Below are positions 60,563-64,000 of a stretch of DNA of 64,000 bases, one piece after another. The stretch covers positions 62,001 to 126,000 of the forward strand of contig JAZMZG010000012.1 in the NCBI GenBank assembly GCA_045585835.1, read 5' to 3'. This DNA comes from CALCTE01 sp045585835 (GTDB taxonomy: Bacteria > Bacillota > Clostridia > Oscillospirales > CAG-272). Each line of letters begins with the position of its first letter. The first letter of the stretch is position 1. Both the position numbers and the translations under genes were made by a program. The notes beneath the pieces are model-generated. The model was not told the DNA's origin. It worked only from the letters and a program-made list of their open reading frames with translations, and did not search any database.

Positions 60563-61499
60563 CTGTAAGCGATTCGATTATCTTGTGTATCTCTTCAAGT
60601 GTTGTGGCGGCGTTTATTTTCACTCTTGCTTCCGCTGAGCCGAAAAGTCCTTTCGTATACCACCCCAAATGCTTTCTTGCCTCTCTTATACCGATATATT
60701 CGCCCTTATCTTCTACGAGCATTTTTACGTGTCGAAGAGCAAGACGGAGCCTTTCCGTATCCGATATTTCAGAGTATGTGCCCGTGTCAAGCATTTCCTT
60801 TATCTGCTTAAATATGAATGGATTTCCCAAAGCACCTCGCGCTATTGCAACACCGTCGCAATCCGTTGCTTTTAAAATATCGATGCAGCTTTCGGGGGTA
60901 AAAACATCGCCGTTTGCGAATACGGGTACTTTAACCGCATTTTTCACGCTTGCGATCGCTTCCCAATTTGCTTTCCCGCTGTACATTTGCATTTTTGTTC
61001 TGCCATGTACGCAAAGTGCGTCCGCGCCCGAGCTTTCCAAAACTTTAGCAAACTCTACGCAATTTATATGCTCATCGTCAAACCCGAGCCTGAATTTTAC
61101 CGTTACGGGCACGCTCACTGCTTTTTTTACGGCTTCTGTTATTTTTCCCGCAAGTACGGGATCCTTCATAAGCGCTGAGCCTTCACCGTTAGATACGATC
61201 TTTCCCACGGGACAGCCCATATTTATATCTATTGCATCGGGTGAAAATTCAAGCATTTTTTGTGAGGCGTATGCCATAACATCAGGCTCCGAGCCGAAAA
61301 GCTGCAAAGCGCAAGGGTGCTCGTCGTTTTCAATAGACGCAAGCGCATAAGTTTTTTTATCATTGTAGTACACCGCTTTTGCGCTTATCATTTCCGTAAC
61401 CGTGAAGTCGGCGCCGTATTCTTTACATAGACGGCGCATTGACTTGTCGGATATTCCCGCAAGCGGCGCAAGATAAATTGTCGGTCTTTTAGTTTCCAT
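60552..61499 (-). CDS. dusB: tRNA-dihydrouridine synthase
   Basis: The FMN enzyme reduces uridines in tRNA D-loops. The 315-residue protein has LAPLAGISDKSMRRLC, VTEMISAKA, LQLFGSEPD, INMGCPVGKIVSNGEGSALMKDP with the catalytic cysteine, VKFRLGFD, VHGRTKMQMYSGKANW and ANGDVF, matching DusB. I use the ATG at 61499, five bases after AGGAA; the ATG at 61502 is closer to it. It lies just after recG, and both share a promoter. Confidence 0.92.
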   Translation of the reverse strand: METKRPTIYLAPLAGISDKSMRRLCKEYGADFTVTEMISAKAVYYNDKKTYALASIENDEHPCALQLFGSEPDVMAYASQKMLEFSPDAIDINMGCPVGKIVSNGEGSALMKDPVLAGKITEAVKKAVSVPVTVKFRLGFDDEHINCVEFAKVLESSGADALCVHGRTKMQMYSGKANWEAIASVKNAVKVPVFANGDVFTPESCIDILKATDCDGVAIARGALGNPFIFKQIKEMLDTGTYSEISDTERLRLALRHVKMLVEDKGEYIGIREARKHLGWYTKGLFGSAEARVKINAATTLEEIHKIIESLTEKA

Positions 61500-61507
61500 C
61501 ATTATTC

Positions 61508-63556
61508 CTAATTGAAAATATTTTCGCTTCCGCCTATGGTAAAGAGTCTTCTTACGTCGTGCATTAAGGCGGAGTATTTACCCGTAAGGTACGGGTCTTG
61601 AGAAAGTATATCCTTTAATGCTTTTTCGGTTGATAATAAGAGTGAGGGGTCTTCAAAAATATTAGCAAGCTTAAATGAGGTAAGACCGTGTTGCTTTTCT
61701 CCGAAAAAGTCACCGGGTCCCCGCATTTCAAGGTCTGCTTTAGCTATCTTGAAACCGTCGTTTGTCTTTGTCATAACCTCAAGACGACCTTGCGTTTTCT
61801 CGTTTTTTGATTCAGAGAAAAGGACGCAATACGACTTTTTATTTCCTCTGCCGACTCTTCCGCGAAGCTGATGAAGCTGTGAAAGACCGAAGCGGTCGGC
61901 ATTTTCCACTACCATCAAAACGGCATTAGGCACGTCCACGCCGACTTCGATTACGGTAGTTGATATCAGTATTTTATAAGTACCCTCAGAAAAATCCCTC
62001 ATTATCTGTTCTTTTTCTTTAGGCTTCATTTTGCCGTGAATAAATACCGATGGGATATCGGGGAAGGTGTCCTCTTTGAGCTTTTTTGCATATCCGACGA
62101 CGTCTTTCATATCGGATGTTTCTTCTTCATCTTCAACGAGAGGACAAACGATATAGACTTGTCCGCCCTCATTTACAAGACGGCGTATAAATTTGTTTAT
62201 ACGCTCTCTGTAGCTTTCGTCCACGCTAAAGGTATCCACCTTGCTTCTGCCGGGCGGCATTTCATCAAGTACGCTTACGTTAAGGTCGCCGTACACTATA
62301 AGCGCAAGCGTTCTCGGTATAGGCGTTGCGGACATAATAAGGCTGTGCAGGTGAGTGCCCTTATCGGTCAAAGAGGCCTTTTGCATAACTCCGAAGCGGT
62401 GTTGCTCGTCCGTTATAACAAGTCCCGGCTTGTTAAACTTAACGTTTGTTTGCAAAAGAGCGTGAGTGCCGACGATAAGAGAAGCGCTACCGTTTGCACA
62501 TTCCTCAAGCACGGTCTTTTTCTCCGATGCTTTCATACCGGAAACAAGAAGCCTTACCTCTATACCGACATTTTCAAAGAGCTTTTTGAAATAAAGATAG
62601 TGCTGTCGTGCAAGTATCTCCGTAGGAGCCATCATCAAAGCCTGATATCCGTTTTTTATGCACGCGAAGCAAGCGGCGGCGGCAACTGCTGTCTTACCGC
62701 TTCCGACATCGCCTTGTACGAGCCTTGTCATAGGAACGGATGATGCAAGGTCATCACAAATCTCGTTTATACATCGTTTTTGCGCTCCGGTCGGCTGAAA
62801 CGGAAGTAAGGCGTAGAAATCGCTTATATGCTTTTTTGCATCTATTTTTATCGAGGTAGTCTTTTGAGTGCGTGATTTCAGCATTGAAAGTCCGAGCCTG
62901 AAGATAAGAAGCTCATCAAAGGAAAGGCGCGCCTTCGCTTGTGAAAGCTCTTCATTGGTTTTCGGCAGATGCACTGCTTTTATGGCTTTCGAAGCCGACA
63001 TAAGGTCAAATTCGTCTACGATCTCACAAGGCAGAGTTTCTTCAATACAAAGCCCTTCTATCGTTTCTTTGATAAGAGTTCGCAAAAAGTTTTGCCCAAT
63101 GCCCGAGGTGAGAGGGTATACGGGGATTATCTCGTCAAGCTCCTTGCCGGGTCTTATCTGCTCCGATATGGGATTGGTAAGCTCTTTTCTTATAAAATTA
63201 CCTTCCACCTTGCCGAAAAAGCGAAATTCGCTTCCTACTCGGTAGAGGTCTTTTGCATAAGGTTGATTGAAGATCGTTATGTGAATAGTTCCGCTTTCGT
63301 CAAATGCTGTGAATTTCGTGACGCTGAAGCCTTTTCTGACGAGCTTATACGTAGGGGAAGTGCCTACGGTAAGCCTTAATGCGCATACCTGTCCGAGCGG
63401 TGCATCTTCTATCGCTACAACGTTTCCTCTGTACTCATAAGTACGGGGATAGTAATGTATAAGGTCAGCTACGGTAAAAATGCCGAGCTTTTCAAGTAAT
63501 GCGGCACGTTTTTCGCCCACACCTTTTAAAAAGCGTATGCTGCTTGTTAAATTCAA
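61508..63556 (-). CDS. recG: ATP-dependent DNA helicase RecG
   Basis: RecG regresses stalled replication forks. The 682-residue protein has the N-terminal wedge domain with an OB fold (about 1-240), then SF2 helicase motifs: VQGDVGSGKT (I), APTEILARQ (Ia), ITDEQHRFGV (II), MSATPIPRTLAL (III), IEVGVDVPNA and LRGRVGR (VI). The TTG at 63556 lies 8 bp after GAGG, whereas the GTG at 63565 overlaps it, so I use TTG. dusB follows 8 bases after the stop. Confidence 0.95.
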   Translation of the reverse strand: MNLTSSIRFLKGVGEKRAALLEKLGIFTVADLIHYYPRTYEYRGNVVAIEDAPLGQVCALRLTVGTSPTYKLVRKGFSVTKFTAFDESGTIHITIFNQPYAKDLYRVGSEFRFFGKVEGNFIRKELTNPISEQIRPGKELDEIIPVYPLTSGIGQNFLRTLIKETIEGLCIEETLPCEIVDEFDLMSASKAIKAVHLPKTNEELSQAKARLSFDELLIFRLGLSMLKSRTQKTTSIKIDAKKHISDFYALLPFQPTGAQKRCINEICDDLASSVPMTRLVQGDVGSGKTAVAAAACFACIKNGYQALMMAPTEILARQHYLYFKKLFENVGIEVRLLVSGMKASEKKTVLEECANGSASLIVGTHALLQTNVKFNKPGLVITDEQHRFGVMQKASLTDKGTHLHSLIMSATPIPRTLALIVYGDLNVSVLDEMPPGRSKVDTFSVDESYRERINKFIRRLVNEGGQVYIVCPLVEDEEETSDMKDVVGYAKKLKEDTFPDIPSVFIHGKMKPKEKEQIMRDFSEGTYKILISTTVIEVGVDVPNAVLMVVENADRFGLSQLHQLRGRVGRGNKKSYCVLFSESKNEKTQGRLEVMTKTNDGFKIAKADLEMRGPGDFFGEKQHGLTSFKLANIFEDPSLLLSTEKALKDILSQDPYLTGKYSALMHDVRRLFTIGGSENIFN

Positions 63557-63581
63557 AGCCTTCACCTCGTTTCATATCATT

Positions 63582-63610
63582 ATTATATTAAAAAGCCTTA
63601 TAAAAGTCAA
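63582..63610 (-). promoter_or_regulatory. SigA-type promoter of recG-dusB
   Basis: On the minus strand TTGACT (63605-63610) and TATAAT (63582-63587) are 17 bp apart. Transcription would start near 63575, only ten bases before the GTG at 63565, which supports the later start. Confidence 0.75.
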
Positions 63611-63611
63611 G

Positions 63612-63642
63612 AAGCGAAGACGTTATCATAAACGCCTTCGCT
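63612..63642 (-). terminator. Probable rho-independent terminator after dacF
   Basis: AAGCGAAGACGTT pairs with AACGCCTTCGCTT with one mismatch and a short AT-rich loop. The T-rich tail on the minus strand is weak, so strength is uncertain. Confidence 0.55.
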
Positions 63643-63646
63643 TTTA

Positions 63647-64000
63647 TTATCTTCGTTTGCTTATAGATAAGATCAGATCTCGGAAAATGTGTAAAAATGA
63701 TATTCTTTCAACGCTTTCAAGAGCGACAATATCGCACGAAAAAAGTACTTTGCCGTCAAGCGTTGCATTTATTTTACCAACCGGTTGTTTTTCAACAACG
63801 GGTGCGCTTATTGTGCTTTCCATAACCGTTTCGTATACTATTTTTGCGCCGACACCTTTATCGATAAGTATATTTGCACCTTCAGTACCTATTTTAACTT
63901 CGCTTTCTTCGCCGCCTGATACGGATAGCGTGCCCATTTCTTTTTTCTCTACTGCGGCAACCTCTTTTATGGCAAATCCGTAGTCAAACATTTGTCTTGC
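63647..64000 (-). CDS. dacF: D-alanyl-D-alanine carboxypeptidase, C-terminal part (partial at window edge)
   Basis: The frame is open to base 64000, so the gene begins beyond the window; 117 codons are visible. They match the end of the serine carboxypeptidase catalytic domain (ARQMFDYGFAIKE) and then the PBP5-type C-terminal domain with VEKQPVGKINATLDGKVLFSCDIVA, ending in a hydrophobic and basic membrane-anchoring tail (FRDLILSISKRR). The catalytic SxxK lies outside. It trims D-alanine from peptidoglycan; the DacF subtype and sporulation role are inferred from similarity and the nearby spoVA genes. Confidence 0.82.
   Translation of the reverse strand, partial: ARQMFDYGFAIKEVAAVEKKEMGTLSVSGGEESEVKIGTEGANILIDKGVGAKIVYETVMESTISAPVVEKQPVGKINATLDGKVLFSCDIVALESVERISFLHIFRDLILSISKRR

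Noticed and set aside
1..64000. CRISPR arrays, insertion sequences, prophage, tRNA or rRNA genes
   Set aside because: I looked for repeated spacers, transposase or integrase motifs, terminal repeats and cloverleaf-like sequence in all gaps and saw none.

Overview
The window is a gene-dense stretch of the chromosome of a spore-forming, low-to-moderate-GC Firmicute of the class Clostridia. I infer this from spoVAD/spoVAE, a DacF-type carboxypeptidase, an acidic zinc-ribbon protein of the clostridial CD1247 type, a HemZ protein, a PrkC/PP2C pair, GdpP and CdaA, clostridial gene orders (nusB-xseA-xseB-ispA-nadK-argR-recN; tilS-hpt-ftsH; cmk-plsC-ispH-rpsA) and consensus SigA promoters with AGGAGG-type ribosome binding sites. 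I cannot name the genus. I see no phage, insertion sequence, CRISPR array, tRNA or rRNA; nearly everything is core housekeeping.

Layout. 1-4.3 kb: the 3' part of gpmI, then a minus-strand group (glycosyltransferase; ZIP transporter, PflX-like radical SAM protein, small membrane protein). 4.5-14.5 kb: a plus-strand operon driven by a consensus promoter: nusB, a TsaD/Kae1 paralog, xseA, xseB, ispA, nadK, argR, recN, tyrS, lplA and a mutarotase-like gene, closed by a strong terminator. 14.6-32.2 kb: a second long plus-strand run: a divergent type IIA topoisomerase pair, gdpP, rplI, dnaB, tilS, hpt, ftsH, an RpiR-type regulator, a HI0933-type flavoprotein, cmk, plsC, ispH, rpsA. 32.2-44.0 kb: minus strand, a small ferredoxin with its own promoter, and a tightly coupled operon cdaA-ybbR-rseC-recJ-relA-dtd-hemZ-nucleoside kinase-flippase. 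44.0-45.1 kb: a secreted leucine-rich-repeat protein with a dockerin-like tail, read divergently from cdaA, with a perfect 24-bp palindrome between the two promoters. 45.2-52.7 kb: minus strand, GDSL hydrolase, prkC, PP2C, rsgA, pepV, recX, recA. 53-54 kb: efp and the acidic zinc-ribbon gene. 54-58 kb: membrane pyrophosphatase (minus) and an orphan sugar-type solute-binding lipoprotein (plus). 58-60.5 kb: a stand-alone rpoA and spoVAD-spoVAE. 60.5-64 kb: dusB, recG and the 3' end of dacF on the minus strand.

How the genes work together. Two second-messenger systems are represented: c-di-AMP synthesis (cdaA, ybbR) shares an operon with (p)ppGpp synthesis (relA), and the c-di-AMP phosphodiesterase gdpP lies in the replication/ribosome operon. 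DNA repair and replication are well covered (recN, recJ, recG, recA, recX, xseAB, dnaB, topoisomerase). The MEP isoprenoid route is represented by ispH and ispA, but dxs and tlyA are missing from the place they usually occupy between ispA and nadK. The most unusual items are the divergent topoisomerase pair with an alanine at the quinolone-contact position, the rpoA gene detached from its ribosomal-protein operon, the SigF-like promoter overlapping the rpoA terminator ahead of spoVAD, the perfect palindrome beside cdaA, and a D-aminoacyl-tRNA deacylase with an altered SQ motif. I did not find a clearly new multi-gene system.
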